A program made the translations under genes and the position numbers. From contig NZ_RKQK01000001.1 in assembly GCF_003814915.1 (NCBI RefSeq), positions 512,031 to 576,030 on the forward strand: DNA of 64,000 nucleotides, in the 5' to 3' direction. Below, piece after piece: positions 36,417 to 45,904 of this stretch (position 1 is its first letter; every line of letters begins with the position of its first letter). Under the pieces are notes generated by a model that did no database searches, was not told where the DNA came from, and saw only the letters and a list, made by a program, of their open reading frames with translations. The DNA is from Pacificibacter maritimus. GTDB taxonomy: Bacteria; Pseudomonadota; Alphaproteobacteria; Rhodobacterales; Rhodobacteraceae.

Positions 36417-37987
36417 TGAACCGCTTTTCGCGCATGCCATTTTTTGTTCAGCTGATGCTGATCTGCGCAGGGGCAATGATGGTGCCTGCGATTTATGGCG
36501 CTGCCGTGCAACAAAATGCGGAATCGCGTGCCTTCTTTTATTCGGGCATTCTGCTTGCCTCTTTTGCCTGCTTCATCGCCATCGCGAGATTTCGTGGCGA
36601 AGACACAGTAGACCGCGATACCAAACGCGACCGTGATCGCGAAGGGCGCAATCAGCTTTTGGTACTTGTGGCCGCCTATACGGTTTTGCCCTTGGCTTTG
36701 GCAGTTCCTTTTTCAGAAGCCATTCCCAGCACCACATTCTTCAACACCTATTTCGAAATGGTCTCCGCTTTGACCACCACAGGGGCAACCGTGTTTGATG
36801 ATCCAGCCCGTTTGCCACGCACAGTGCATCTTTGGATCGCTTTGGTTGGCTGGTTGGGCGGATTTTTCGCATGGGTCACTGCCATTGCTGTACTGGCCCC
36901 GTTGAATTTGGGGGGCTTCGAAGTGATTTCAGCGCGCCCAAGATCCACGGGCAATGCCTCCGCATCGCGCACCTCACAAATCGCGCGTGTCGCGGCAGGG
37001 CCTGAGCGTTTGTCGCGCTATACGCAGCGGCTTTTCCCTGTGTATTTCGGCCTGACCATCGCTTTGTGGTTTGCGCTTGCTATGGCGGGATCTTCGCCTT
37101 TTGTGGCGCTGTGTCATGCGATGTCGACCATGGCCACATCGGGGATTTCCCCCGTAGGTGGGCTGACAGGAGAACACCACAGTCTGGGCGGTGAATTTCT
37201 GATTTTTGCGTTTTTGATGCTGGCATTGTCACGCAAAACCTTTGCGGTTGAACAATCCAGTATCGATTTTAAGCCATTGTACCGCGATTCAGAAATGAAA
37301 ATCGCCGCGGCATTATTGATCGTTTTGCCCACGATTTTGGTCGCGCGTCACTGGATTGCTGCCTATGAAATTGACCCCGCTTCGGTGCAAACTGCGAGCA
37401 CCATCGTGCAGACAATCCAATCTTGGTGGGGCAGCTTGTTCATGGTTATGTCGTTTCTGACCACTTCTGGCTTCGAAAGCCAATATTGGGACGCCGCAAG
37501 ACTTTGGTCTGGTTTGCAAGCGCCAGGTGTTTTGTTGTTGGGTTTGGCTGTGTTCGGCGGCGGAGTTGCGACCACTGCGGGGGGCGTGAAATTGCTGCGC
37601 CTTTACGCTTTGGTGCGTCACGGTGAGCGCGAAATTGAAAAGATGATATCGCCCAAATCTGTGGGCGGAGCAGGGGCCACAGCGCGCAGATTGCGGCGTC
37701 AGGGGGCCTATGTCGCTTGGGTCTATTTCATGTTCTTTGCGCTGACCATCGCGGTCGTTATGATGGGCTTGGCCTTAACGGGGCAGCCCTTTGAACAGGC
37801 CGCTGTCTTTACTGTATCCGCGCTGACCACCACGGGGCCTTTGGCGCAATTTGCAGCCGAAACCGCCTATAGTTATGCAGGGTTAAGCGACGCAGCCAAG
37901 GCCATTTTAGCCGCGACGATGGTTTTGGGGCGTTTGGAAATGTTGGCGATCGTCGCATTGTTTAACCCTGATTTTTGGCGCAAGTAG
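36416..37987 (+). CDS. trkH: Trk potassium transporter TrkH
   Basis: This 523-residue polytopic membrane protein is the K+ channel partner of TrkA. It has about ten to twelve hydrophobic helices and the selectivity-filter-like repeats seen as TTTGATVFDD, ATSGISPVGG, TTSGFESQYW and TTTGPLAQFA. An extended loop precedes the last helices. It starts on the trkA stop codon. hfq follows 181 bp later. Confidence 0.95.
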   Translation: MNRFSRMPFFVQLMLICAGAMMVPAIYGAAVQQNAESRAFFYSGILLASFACFIAIARFRGEDTVDRDTKRDRDREGRNQLLVLVAAYTVLPLALAVPFSEAIPSTTFFNTYFEMVSALTTTGATVFDDPARLPRTVHLWIALVGWLGGFFAWVTAIAVLAPLNLGGFEVISARPRSTGNASASRTSQIARVAAGPERLSRYTQRLFPVYFGLTIALWFALAMAGSSPFVALCHAMSTMATSGISPVGGLTGEHHSLGGEFLIFAFLMLALSRKTFAVEQSSIDFKPLYRDSEMKIAAALLIVLPTILVARHWIAAYEIDPASVQTASTIVQTIQSWWGSLFMVMSFLTTSGFESQYWDAARLWSGLQAPGVLLLGLAVFGGGVATTAGGVKLLRLYALVRHGEREIEKMISPKSVGGAGATARRLRRQGAYVAWVYFMFFALTIAVVMMGLALTGQPFEQAAVFTVSALTTTGPLAQFAAETAYSYAGLSDAAKAILAATMVLGRLEMLAIVALFNPDFWRK

Positions 37988-38168
37988 TCAGGGATATCGC
38001 GCAAATGCGCGCCAAATCGTATTTATTGCGACGAATTAGGAACATGTTCGCGATTTCAGTGCGTTGAAATCTTGACATTTCCTGCAACATGCTGCGAACG
38101 TGGCGCCAAGTAGCTGCACCATTCGAGAGGCAGTCCGCAACAAAAGCGCAAGAAAAAAGGCAAAAAAC

Positions 38169-38402
38169 ATGGCCGCCGATAAGCAAAACCTGCAAGACGC
38201 ATTCCTAAACAATGTGCGCAAAGCCAAAGTTCCCGTAACGATTTTTTTGATTAACGGTGTGAAACTTCAAGGTGTTATCACTTGGTTCGATAATTTCTGC
38301 ATGCTTTTGCGCCGTGATGGTCAATCTCAGCTTGTGTACAAACATGCGATTTCGACAATCATGCCATCAACACCTATCAGCCTCTACGACGGCGACGAGT
38401 AA
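38169..38402 (+). CDS. hfq: RNA chaperone Hfq
   Basis: The start at 38169 gives 77 residues, normal for alphaproteobacterial Hfq; a longer frame upstream is not family-like. The Sm1 region runs from [26 protein letters not shown] to about residue 45 and Sm2 is [11 protein letters not shown]. It forms a hexameric ring that pairs sRNAs with mRNAs. The ribosome site is AAAAAAGGC upstream. hflX begins 3 bp after its stop, so the two are co-translated, as in most proteobacteria. Confidence 0.96.
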   Translation: MAADKQNLQDAFLNNVRKAKVPVTIFLINGVKLQGVITWFDNFCMLLRRDGQSQLVYKHAISTIMPSTPISLYDGDE

Positions 38403-38405
38403 AAA

Positions 38406-39695
38406 TTGCAAGAACATGACACGCCGTTGACACGCGCTTGGGTGATCCATCCGGACATCCAAGCCAACCGTAATCGCCGTGACCCGCAGGCAGGCTTGCA
38501 AGAAGCTGTGTCTTTGGCGGCGGCTTTGCCGAATTTGGATGTCATCGGCACTGAAATCGTGCGTTTACCAAAATTGCAGCCTGGACATCTGTTTGGAAAA
38601 GGTAAGATCCAAGAACTCAAAGAGCGCATTTCTGAAAATGAAATAGACTTGGTTCTGATTGATGGCCCTGTGAGCCCCGTCCAACAACGCAATCTTGAAA
38701 AGGAATGGAAGGTAAAACTTCTAGACCGTACGGGCCTGATTTTGGAAATCTTTTCCGATCGTGCCCGCACGCGCGAGGGTGTGTTGCAGGTCGAATTGGC
38801 GGCCTTGGGCTATCAGCGCACGCGTCTGGTGCGCGCTTGGACCCACTTGGAACGCCAACGTGGTGGTTTGGGCTTTGTCGGCGGTCCGGGTGAAACCCAG
38901 ATCGAGGCCGATAGACGCGCCATTGATGACCACATGAACAGGTTGCGCAAACAGCTTGAAAAGGTTGTGAAAACACGTGAATTGCACCGCGCAAGCCGTG
39001 CAAAAATCCCGTTCCCGATTGTCGCTTTGGTGGGCTATACCAACGCTGGCAAATCGACCTTTTTCAACAAGGTCACTGGCGCGGATGTCTTTGTCAAAGA
39101 CATGTTGTTTGCCACGCTTGATCCGACGATGCGATCTGTTGTTTTAGAAGCGCCGCAAGGGGGCACAGACCGCGAAATCATCATGTCCGACACGGTTGGT
39201 TTTATTTCCAGCTTACCGACACAGCTTGTGGCCTCGTTCCGTGCGACTTTGGAAGAAGTGCTAGACGCGGATTTGATCATTCACGTTCGCGATATTGCCC
39301 ATGAGAAAACCCATGAACAAGCCGTGGATGTGCGTACGATTTTGAACGATCTGGGCATCAAAGAAGATGCGCCCATGTTTGAGGTCTGGAATAAGATCGA
39401 CCTGCTTGATGATGAGGCCCGAGATGCGCGGCTTGCGCGTGCGGCGGCTGAGGATGATAAATTCGCAATTTCAGCCATTACAGGCGAGGGGATTCCCGAA
39501 CTTTTGGCGGCGATCTCTGGCTTTTTCGAAGAAGAAAAAATCAAACGCGACTTTGTGATCCCATACGCAGAGGGCAAAAAACGCGCTTGGTTGTTTGAAC
39601 AGGGTATTTTGGAAGCAGAAGAAGCAACAGAAGAAGGCTATGCCGTCACCGTGTTGTGGACACCGCGCCAAGAAAAAGAATACCGCGAAATGTAA
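38406..39695 (+). CDS. hflX: Ribosome-associated GTPase HflX
   Basis: This 429-residue protein has the HflX N-terminal domain (GTEIVRLPKLQPGHLFGKGK), a helical linker with the GGLGFVGGPGETQIEADRR block, and the GTPase domain with GYTNAGKSTFF (G1), DTVGFISSLP (G3) and NKIDLL (G4). It splits stalled 70S ribosomes under stress. The start is TTG at 38406, 3 bp after hfq. A strong hairpin lies past its stop. Confidence 0.95.
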   Translation: MQEHDTPLTRAWVIHPDIQANRNRRDPQAGLQEAVSLAAALPNLDVIGTEIVRLPKLQPGHLFGKGKIQELKERISENEIDLVLIDGPVSPVQQRNLEKEWKVKLLDRTGLILEIFSDRARTREGVLQVELAALGYQRTRLVRAWTHLERQRGGLGFVGGPGETQIEADRRAIDDHMNRLRKQLEKVVKTRELHRASRAKIPFPIVALVGYTNAGKSTFFNKVTGADVFVKDMLFATLDPTMRSVVLEAPQGGTDREIIMSDTVGFISSLPTQLVASFRATLEEVLDADLIIHVRDIAHEKTHEQAVDVRTILNDLGIKEDAPMFEVWNKIDLLDDEARDARLARAAAEDDKFAISAITGEGIPELLAAISGFFEEEKIKRDFVIPYAEGKKRAWLFEQGILEAEEATEEGYAVTVLWTPRQEKEYREM

Positions 39696-39714
39696 GTCTG
39701 GCTGATGTCAGTGT

Positions 39715-39744
39715 TTGGGGGCAGGCGCAAAACCGCGCCCCCAA
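39715..39744. terminator. Stem-loop between convergent hflX and a membrane-protein gene
   Basis: TTGGGGGC (39715-39722) and GCCCCCAA (39737-39744) form a perfect 8-bp stem around a 14-nt loop that can pair internally (GGCG with CGC). Neither side has a good T-run, so it is a terminator by position rather than by a full signature. Confidence 0.55.
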
Positions 39745-39763
39745 GCCAACCACTCTTGCAGAG

Positions 39764-40063
39764 CTATCCCCAACCCGAACGCCAAATCCAAGTGCAAGCG
39801 CCAATAAACCCTGCCAAGGCCAAGCCGATAATGGCGTGGCCTACAAACATTTGACCATAGGTATCTGCGGCCAGTTCGGTGCCTTCCGTGATCCAACGGA
39901 TCAGAAAAAAGCGACTTGATGTACCGATTGAGCCGCCAGAGCGAATGTCATAGCCCCAATAGGCGATGAAGCCGAACAAAAGCCCTAATGAAATGAAGGC
40001 GCTGCTGTTATATCTCAGTTTTTCAAAGGCGAGGCTGAGGGCAGAAGGCTTTGACTTATTCAC
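39764..40063 (-). CDS. Small membrane protein, unknown
   Basis: The start at 40063 is GTG, 1 bp after the zntB stop, with GGAAAA just before it (inside zntB); a longer frame from 40186 overlaps zntB and is rejected. The 99-residue protein begins MNKSKPSALSLAF and has two hydrophobic helices (about residues 20-36 and 73-92) with a polar loop RSGGSIGTSSRFFLIRWITEGTELAADTYG between them. I do not recognise the family. Tight spacing implies co-expression with zntB. Confidence 0.65.
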   Translation of the reverse strand: MNKSKPSALSLAFEKLRYNSSAFISLGLLFGFIAYWGYDIRSGGSIGTSSRFFLIRWITEGTELAADTYGQMFVGHAIIGLALAGFIGACTWIWRSGWG

Positions 40064-40064
40064 G

Positions 40065-41090
40065 TTATTTTCCAAACATGCCCATGCGTTTAAAGAGCCA
40101 GATTTGTCCAATGCTGACCATGACCAATACAACGCAAACAACAGCAAAGCCCCAAGCATTATTTGCCAAGGGAATTCCGCCGACATTGACGCCTAAAAGC
40201 CCCGTCAAAAGGCCCAAAGGCAAAAATATTGCGGCAACGATAGACAGTAAAAGCATTTGACTGTTCATGGTTTCGGCGCGGCGATCCATGATCTGATCTT
40301 GCACAATCTGCGCACGGTCACGAATGGCATCCAGTTCTTCGGCCAAGCGCGTCACACGATCAGCAGCCTCGCGCAGGCGACTGCGATCTTGGTCTTTCAA
40401 CCATGACAAGTCTTCGATTTCCAAGGTTGATAATGCATCGCGTTGTGGAAACATATAGCGGCGCAAAGTGGTGGCAGAATGGCGCAGAACTGCCAATTTG
40501 CGACGCACTGATTGCAAAGTGCTGCTATCGATCAATTCGTCTTCCAGACTGTCGATCGCTTCATTCAACTCAGCCACAATCGGTTCCGCGCGATCAGACA
40601 AGCGCAGCGCCAGTTTCGCGATTAAATCGCCAGGCGTCTCGGGCGCTTTGCCACGCGCCATAGAGTCAAAGAGGTCTCCGATGGCTTTCAATGGGCGTTT
40701 CCAAACGCCGATGATCACTTTGCCTTCAATCCAAAAGCGCGCTGAAATCATGTCTTCTGGGGCGGCCCCTTCATTAAGATTGACGCCGCGCAGGTTCAAG
40801 ATCACGCCATCACCATGCACAGTACAGCGCGGCCGCGTTTCGGATGCGGTGAGCGCGTCAAAGACGAAACTGTCCAGATTGAACAGGGCCAACTCTGCAT
40901 GTGTCGTCGTTTGATCTGCATCTGCGCTATGGGGCGCTGAATGCACCCAAGCAAAGCAAAACCCATCCGCGCCTAAGGTCGCACTGCCTTCTGCAAAGTC
41001 CTGCAGATCAGCGCTGCGCGATCCGCCATGCCCATCTAAGGCAAAGAGTTGCGCTTTGGGCGCGGCAGTCCGAGAGGCAATTGAAGGCAT
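40065..41090 (-). CDS. zntB: CorA-family transporter, ZntB type
   Basis: This 341-residue protein has a large cytoplasmic alpha-beta domain, a long helical stalk and two C-terminal helices. The loop after the first helix reads GLLGVNVGGIPLANNAWG; ZntB proteins carry this GxNVGGIP form, whereas CorA magnesium channels have GMNF/GMN. It most likely moves zinc (proton-linked in studied homologues). It precedes the small membrane protein by 1 bp and follows the acylase gene divergently placed at 41125 on the same strand with 34 bp between. Confidence 0.9.
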   Translation of the reverse strand: MPSIASRTAAPKAQLFALDGHGGSRSADLQDFAEGSATLGADGFCFAWVHSAPHSADADQTTTHAELALFNLDSFVFDALTASETRPRCTVHGDGVILNLRGVNLNEGAAPEDMISARFWIEGKVIIGVWKRPLKAIGDLFDSMARGKAPETPGDLIAKLALRLSDRAEPIVAELNEAIDSLEDELIDSSTLQSVRRKLAVLRHSATTLRRYMFPQRDALSTLEIEDLSWLKDQDRSRLREAADRVTRLAEELDAIRDRAQIVQDQIMDRRAETMNSQMLLLSIVAAIFLPLGLLTGLLGVNVGGIPLANNAWGFAVVCVVLVMVSIGQIWLFKRMGMFGK

Positions 41091-41124
41091 GGGTCAATCC
41101 CTATGTTGAAGTTTCAGTCAGGCT

Positions 41125-43611
41125 TTAGTCTTCGGGCAAAATCGTGGTGATCCCGACGCCTGCAGCACGCGCCAAGCTGGGATCAAGGGTCATAGGCACA
41201 TATTCACCACGCCGCCACAATTCGCCCAAATCATCATAGTGACGCGACAAGGGGTGGCCCGATTGACCTGTTGCTGTGATAAAGACCGAACTGTCCGGAT
41301 CGGCAAAATCATAAACCCCGCGGTAGGCTGCACCATGCACATTTGCATAGGGCGCATCGGCTTTGCCAGAGGTCACGCCGCGCATCAGGGTGTTATCGCC
41401 CCCAGAGGTGGATTGGCGAATGTTCACGATCCATTTCAAAAAGGGCACATCCCCCAAAACGGGATGTTTGTGCTCGGCCATATGCGCATCGCCCCAGCGC
41501 AGGGATTCAAGCGCTGTTCCGTAGGTTTCGCCCACGGCCAAAAGCGCATCATCCAAAGAGAGCCGCGCAATATCAGAACAGGTTTCCGTGCTGGCAGATT
41601 GCAGAACATCACACCAAACAGAAGCCCCGCCTATATCGCGAAACACCCGTTCGATAAACAAAGGTTCCACATGGGTAAAAGCGCGCGCCAAAGGCCCCAA
41701 TTCATCACGGATCAAACGATCTTGCAAAGCCCGCATCCATGCAGAATAGATCAGCGGTTCGGGCAGATGTTCGTTCATTTCGCCGTTCCATTCGGCTAAA
41801 AGTTCAAGGGCGCGTTGGCGTTGACGTTCGGGGGTGCCCTCTGGTGCGGCTTCTCCCGTGAACCACAGATCAGCGGCCACAAGCGGCAAAAGGGCGCGCG
41901 CAGAATAGGAAACGATGTCGTTTTGCGCCTCTATAAAGCTTTCGCGTGTGTGCACTTCGCGGCTTTGCATCAGGCCTTTCCAGCGTTGAATGCGCTGCGT
42001 ATCGCCCCAGTGATAGGACAGGTGATTGGGAAAGGCTTCGTTGGTGGTTTTATTGTTGGTATTGCCGACAATTCCCGTTTCATCGGGGGCGGCCAGTGGC
42101 AAAGAGGCGTAGTCGCGTACCCCTTGCCAGCGGTTTGCCTCGACCCAGCCCTGCGAAGGAATGCGGCCTTGGCTTTGGTGATTGATATCACGCAAAGGTG
42201 CTCGGCCGATGGTTTTTTGCGCCACACGATCAGGGTCTGCTAACGTCAGGTTTAAAGCGGGGGCCACGAAATCTTGCCCAGCCTCAAGGCCTTCATCGAC
42301 AGAATTGGCTTGCATCAAAGCGTAAAGGGCTGACATTGACGTGTCATCAGCTGCGAGGGCTGTCCAAGCCACAGACATCAAGAACCCCGTGGGCGTGACC
42401 GTGTTCAAGTTAAACGCAGTTTGCGGCAGCACTGGTCCGTTTTCGGTCCAGCGAAGGGTCACAGTTTCGGGGGCTGCGTCTTTGATGCGAATAATAGACG
42501 ATTTTATGCGCATCTTTTTGAACCCCTCAGGGGTCATGACTTGGGTGCTGTCTTCTGGGTTAATCTGTTCGATGTAAAGGTCCGCATCATCCGTGTAAGC
42601 CGATGTGATCCCCCAAGCCAAACTGTCTTTGCGCCCCGCAACGATAAAGGGGATGCCTGGAATAGTCGCCCCGATTGTGCCACCCGTGCGCAGACCCAGA
42701 TGCGCCAAATACCATGCACCAGGCGCGGTGAAGCCAAGATGCGGATCATTGGCCATCAAAGACGCGCCAGAAGCAGAGCGCGCAGGGGCGGCAGCCCAAA
42801 CATTAGATGCCCCCCCAAAAGGCGCAGGTTGAAGACCTGCCATGGCGTAATTTTCGGACATCTGGCTTGTGCCTTGCGCAAGCTTATTCGGTAGATCGCT
42901 GTCTTTGGGCAAGATTTGCGCATAGTCTTTCAACATCGTGCTGACACTTCCAGGCGCATCAGGCAGCAAATCGCGCAGGCGTTCCTTTGGCAACAAAAGC
43001 GAGGTGCGCGCGCGCGTGACTTCGGTGGAAATATGATCGGATTGGCGCAGAGCAACCAGTTTCAGCAAGGCCAGAGAATCTTCGGCACGCCAATAGGCAA
43101 TTTCTGAGGGAAATAGGAAAAACTCGGGCGCACCGCGTCCCATTGATCCTTTGTTGATTTCACCGATCCACGCATTCACACCGCGTGCATATGCGTCAAG
43201 CGCTGCACGGGTTTGTGGCGTTTGAACTGCGATCGAGCTCTCAGCAGCGTCATAAATCGCCAAGCTTCGCATCAATTTATCAGTGTTTTTGGTCCGCGGA
43301 CCAAACAGTTCTGACAGCTTTCCTTGCGCAGTGCGCCGCAACAGCATCATTTGAAACAAGCGGTCTTGGGCATGGGCAAAGCCTATGCCGTAAAACACAT
43401 CTTCGTCGGTACTGGCAAAAATATGCGGCACATTGGCCGTATCGCGTGCTATTTCAATCGGCCCCGACAGGCCTTTGGTTGTAAATGTTGCATTGTAATC
43501 GGGCAGGGACCGCGTGCCTAAGTAATAAGCCAAGTAGCCGATCATCAATGTGATAATCAAAATGCCTATAACAAGGCGAAACAACCATTTAAAATAGACT
43601 GCCATGGACAA
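41125..43611 (-). CDS. Penicillin acylase-family protein
   Basis: This 828-residue protein is an Ntn hydrolase precursor of the penicillin/acyl-homoserine-lactone acylase family. An N-terminal membrane anchor or uncleaved signal (residues 9-30) places it in the periplasm. The alpha chain follows, then a spacer, then the beta-chain serine S269 in FGGASNVWAA, which would become the N-terminal nucleophile after self-cleavage. NDPHLGF and the Asn in VGNTNNKTTNEAFPNHL are conserved. Substrate may be an N-acyl amide such as an AHL; this cannot be read from sequence. An alternative start two codons later is possible. Confidence 0.9.
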   Translation of the reverse strand: MSMAVYFKWLFRLVIGILIITLMIGYLAYYLGTRSLPDYNATFTTKGLSGPIEIARDTANVPHIFASTDEDVFYGIGFAHAQDRLFQMMLLRRTAQGKLSELFGPRTKNTDKLMRSLAIYDAAESSIAVQTPQTRAALDAYARGVNAWIGEINKGSMGRGAPEFFLFPSEIAYWRAEDSLALLKLVALRQSDHISTEVTRARTSLLLPKERLRDLLPDAPGSVSTMLKDYAQILPKDSDLPNKLAQGTSQMSENYAMAGLQPAPFGGASNVWAAAPARSASGASLMANDPHLGFTAPGAWYLAHLGLRTGGTIGATIPGIPFIVAGRKDSLAWGITSAYTDDADLYIEQINPEDSTQVMTPEGFKKMRIKSSIIRIKDAAPETVTLRWTENGPVLPQTAFNLNTVTPTGFLMSVAWTALAADDTSMSALYALMQANSVDEGLEAGQDFVAPALNLTLADPDRVAQKTIGRAPLRDINHQSQGRIPSQGWVEANRWQGVRDYASLPLAAPDETGIVGNTNNKTTNEAFPNHLSYHWGDTQRIQRWKGLMQSREVHTRESFIEAQNDIVSYSARALLPLVAADLWFTGEAAPEGTPERQRQRALELLAEWNGEMNEHLPEPLIYSAWMRALQDRLIRDELGPLARAFTHVEPLFIERVFRDIGGASVWCDVLQSASTETCSDIARLSLDDALLAVGETYGTALESLRWGDAHMAEHKHPVLGDVPFLKWIVNIRQSTSGGDNTLMRGVTSGKADAPYANVHGAAYRGVYDFADPDSSVFITATGQSGHPLSRHYDDLGELWRRGEYVPMTLDPSLARAAGVGITTILPED

Positions 43612-43698
43612 ATAGAACCTGCTTTATGTTGACGAATGCGCCCTAAGCGTTAGGACTTATTGTGGCGTTAAACCACACTTACTCAAAGGAAAAAAGCC

Positions 43699-44571
43699 AT
43701 GGCGCGCGTAGCATTTCTAGGTCTTGGGGTTATGGGTGGCCCGATGGCAGGTCATCTGGCAAAAAATGGCCAATCGGTGACTGTTTACAACCGCACCTAT
43801 GCCAAGGCTTTGGACTGGGCCGAAACTCACAAGGGCCAATCTGCCGCAACTCCACGCGAGGCGGCACAAGGCGCGCAATTCGTGATGGCATGTGTGGGCA
43901 ATGATGATGATCTGCGCTCTGTCTGTTTGGGCGATGATGGCGCGTTTTCTGGCATGCAGACAGGTGCGATTTTTGTCGATCACACGACGGTTTCAGCCAA
44001 AGTAACGCGTGAATTGGCTGAGATCGCGGCACAAAAGGGCATCGGCTATGTGGATGCGCCTGTCTCTGGCGGTCAGGCTGGCGCTGAAAACGGCGTGCTT
44101 TCTGTCATGTGTGGTGGCTCCGAGGCCGATTTTACGGCAGCTGAACCCGCGATGCAGGCTTATGGAAAAATCATCAAACGCTTAGGCAATGTGGGTGCGG
44201 GCCAAACAGCAAAGATGTGCAACCAAATCGCCATCGCAGGCTTGGTCCAAGGCCTGTCAGAGGCGCTGCATTTGGCGGAAAAATCTGGCCTTGACGGCGA
44301 AGCCTTGGTTGATGTGATTTCTGGTGGCGCCGCTGGCAGTTGGCAGATGGTCAACCGTCACAAAACCATGCTGGCAGACGACTATGACCACGGCTTTGCT
44401 GTGGATTGGATGCGCAAAGATTTGGCGATCTGTCTGGAAGCGGGCGATGATGTGGGGGCCAGCCTGCCAGTGACCGCTTTGGTCGATCAGTTTTACAAAG
44501 ATGTGCAAAAAATGGGGGGCGGACGTTGGGACACCTCAAGTTTGATGAAACGCTTGAAGTCTTTTGATTAA
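43699..44571 (+). CDS. Beta-hydroxyacid dehydrogenase family NAD(P)-dependent reductase
   Basis: This 290-residue protein has an N-terminal Rossmann domain with GLGVMGGPMAGHLAKNG, the DAPVSGGQAGAENG loop near residue 117, and the all-helical C-terminal domain with the catalytic lysine in GAGQTAKMCNQI. It belongs to the 3-hydroxyisobutyrate/tartronate semialdehyde/succinic-semialdehyde (GLYR) reductases. Substrate is not determined by the motifs. It is divergent from the acylase gene and single by spacing. Confidence 0.88.
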   Translation: MARVAFLGLGVMGGPMAGHLAKNGQSVTVYNRTYAKALDWAETHKGQSAATPREAAQGAQFVMACVGNDDDLRSVCLGDDGAFSGMQTGAIFVDHTTVSAKVTRELAEIAAQKGIGYVDAPVSGGQAGAENGVLSVMCGGSEADFTAAEPAMQAYGKIIKRLGNVGAGQTAKMCNQIAIAGLVQGLSEALHLAEKSGLDGEALVDVISGGAAGSWQMVNRHKTMLADDYDHGFAVDWMRKDLAICLEAGDDVGASLPVTALVDQFYKDVQKMGGGRWDTSSLMKRLKSFD

Positions 44572-44635
44572 GGCTATGTTATAAAACAGATGTGCCGCGG
44601 GCGGATCTGCCGTTTTTGATTGATTGGATGCATGT

Positions 44636-45076
44636 ATGCTAGAAACGCTTTTGTCATTTTTGGGAAAACCCCCTGAGTACCACACGCCTTTACCAGAAGC
44701 AGACGCACGTCACGCCATGGGGGCATTGATGGTGCGCGCTGCAAAGGCGGACAGCGTGTTTCGATTGGAAGAAATTCAGGTCATAGATGAAGTCTTGGCT
44801 GCGCGCTATGATTTGAACCCTGTAGAGGCTGCAAAAATGCGCGCTTCTTGTCAGTTGTTGGAAAGCGAAATGCCAGACACGGTTGAGATGACGGATATTT
44901 TGAAATCCTCCGTTTCAATCGCCGAACGTGAGGCCACGGTCGCTGCACTTTGGGCGGTCGTCTATGCCGATGGCGTCAAAAAAGAACCTGAAGAACAGTT
45001 GTTGCGCGAAATCGAGCGCGCCTTGGGTATTTCAAAAGCGCGTGCGCAAGAGTTGAAACAAGCTGCCAAAGGCTAG
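44636..45076 (+). CDS. TerB-family protein
   Basis: The start at ATG 44636 (MLETLLSFLG) is preferred to an alternative TTG at 44624. The 146-residue protein matches the TerB/DjlA-N helical fold: ADARHAMGALMVRAAKADSVFRLEEI, then EREATVAALWAVVYADGVKKEPEEQLLREIERALG. Acidic residues at the tips of the two halves fit metal binding. In this group the family is a stand-alone protein of unknown role, and no other tellurite genes are present. It precedes rlmE by 121 bp. Confidence 0.82.
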   Translation: MLETLLSFLGKPPEYHTPLPEADARHAMGALMVRAAKADSVFRLEEIQVIDEVLAARYDLNPVEAAKMRASCQLLESEMPDTVEMTDILKSSVSIAEREATVAALWAVVYADGVKKEPEEQLLREIERALGISKARAQELKQAAKG

Positions 45077-45197
45077 GGCATTTTGCAGCTTTGGACGGTT
45101 TGACCACATCTGTTTTTACGCCCTTTGAGGCAAAAGCCTGCATTCCAATCCCCGTTGGTTAGTGGTATGGCAGGGACAAAGACGGAAAGTTGACATC

Positions 45198-45902
45198 ATG
45201 GCTGAAAAGAAATCATCGGGGCGCGGCGTGCGCGACCTGCGCGTAAAAGTTAAATCAGCACGGGGGCGCAAGCTGTCTTCGACCCTTTGGCTTGAGCGTC
45301 AGTTGAATGATCCATATGTAAAACGGGCGCAAACTGAAGGCTATCGCGGGCGCGCGGCTTACAAAATCTTGGAACTCGACGACAAATTCCGCTTTCTCGT
45401 GCCGGGTGCGCGGGTGGTCGATCTGGGCTGTGCGCCTGGAGGCTGGTGTCAGGTGGCCGTAAAGCGGGTCAATTCTTTGGGTGAAAAATCTGGCAAACGC
45501 ATTGGCTATGTTTTGGGCGTCGATTTGCAAGAAGTCGAACCTATTGCGGGGGCTGAAATTCACCAGCTTGATTTCATGGAAGATGACGCGGATATCAAAA
45601 CCAAGAAATGGCTGGGCGGTGCAGCTGATGTTGTGATGTCCGATATGGCTGCCAAAGCATCGGGTCACAAACAAACCGACCACAACCGCATTATGGCCTT
45701 ATGCGAAGCCGCTGCCTATTTCGCTTTTGATGTTTTGGATGAGGGCGGTACTTTTGTGGCCAAGGTTTTGGCTGGGGGCGCTGAGGGGGATTTGCAAAAG
45801 ATCCTCAAGCAGCGTTTTACCAAAGTGGTGCATGTGAAACCGCCGTCATCGCGCTCTGACAGTTCTGAAAAATTTGTTGTGGCAACAGGCTTTAAGGGCT
45901 GA
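45198..45902 (+). CDS. rlmE: 23S rRNA (uridine2552-2'-O)-methyltransferase
   Basis: The start at 45198 ([10 protein letters not shown]) gives 234 residues; the frame is open upstream but the extra residues are not family-like. The Rossmann fold has the SAM motif [15 protein letters not shown] and the K-D-K-E tetrad (K in [11 protein letters not shown] in [11 protein letters not shown] in [10 protein letters not shown] in [10 protein letters not shown]). It methylates U2552 of 23S rRNA, a late 50S assembly step. A galactose-mutarotase-like gene starts 2 bp later. Confidence 0.94.
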   Translation: MAEKKSSGRGVRDLRVKVKSARGRKLSSTLWLERQLNDPYVKRAQTEGYRGRAAYKILELDDKFRFLVPGARVVDLGCAPGGWCQVAVKRVNSLGEKSGKRIGYVLGVDLQEVEPIAGAEIHQLDFMEDDADIKTKKWLGGAADVVMSDMAAKASGHKQTDHNRIMALCEAAAYFAFDVLDEGGTFVAKVLAGGAEGDLQKILKQRFTKVVHVKPPSSRSDSSEKFVVATGFKG

Positions 45903-45904
45903 CC

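Noticed and set aside
44636-45076. Tellurite-resistance operon
   Set aside because: Only a lone TerB-fold protein is present, with no terA, terC, terD or terZ neighbours.
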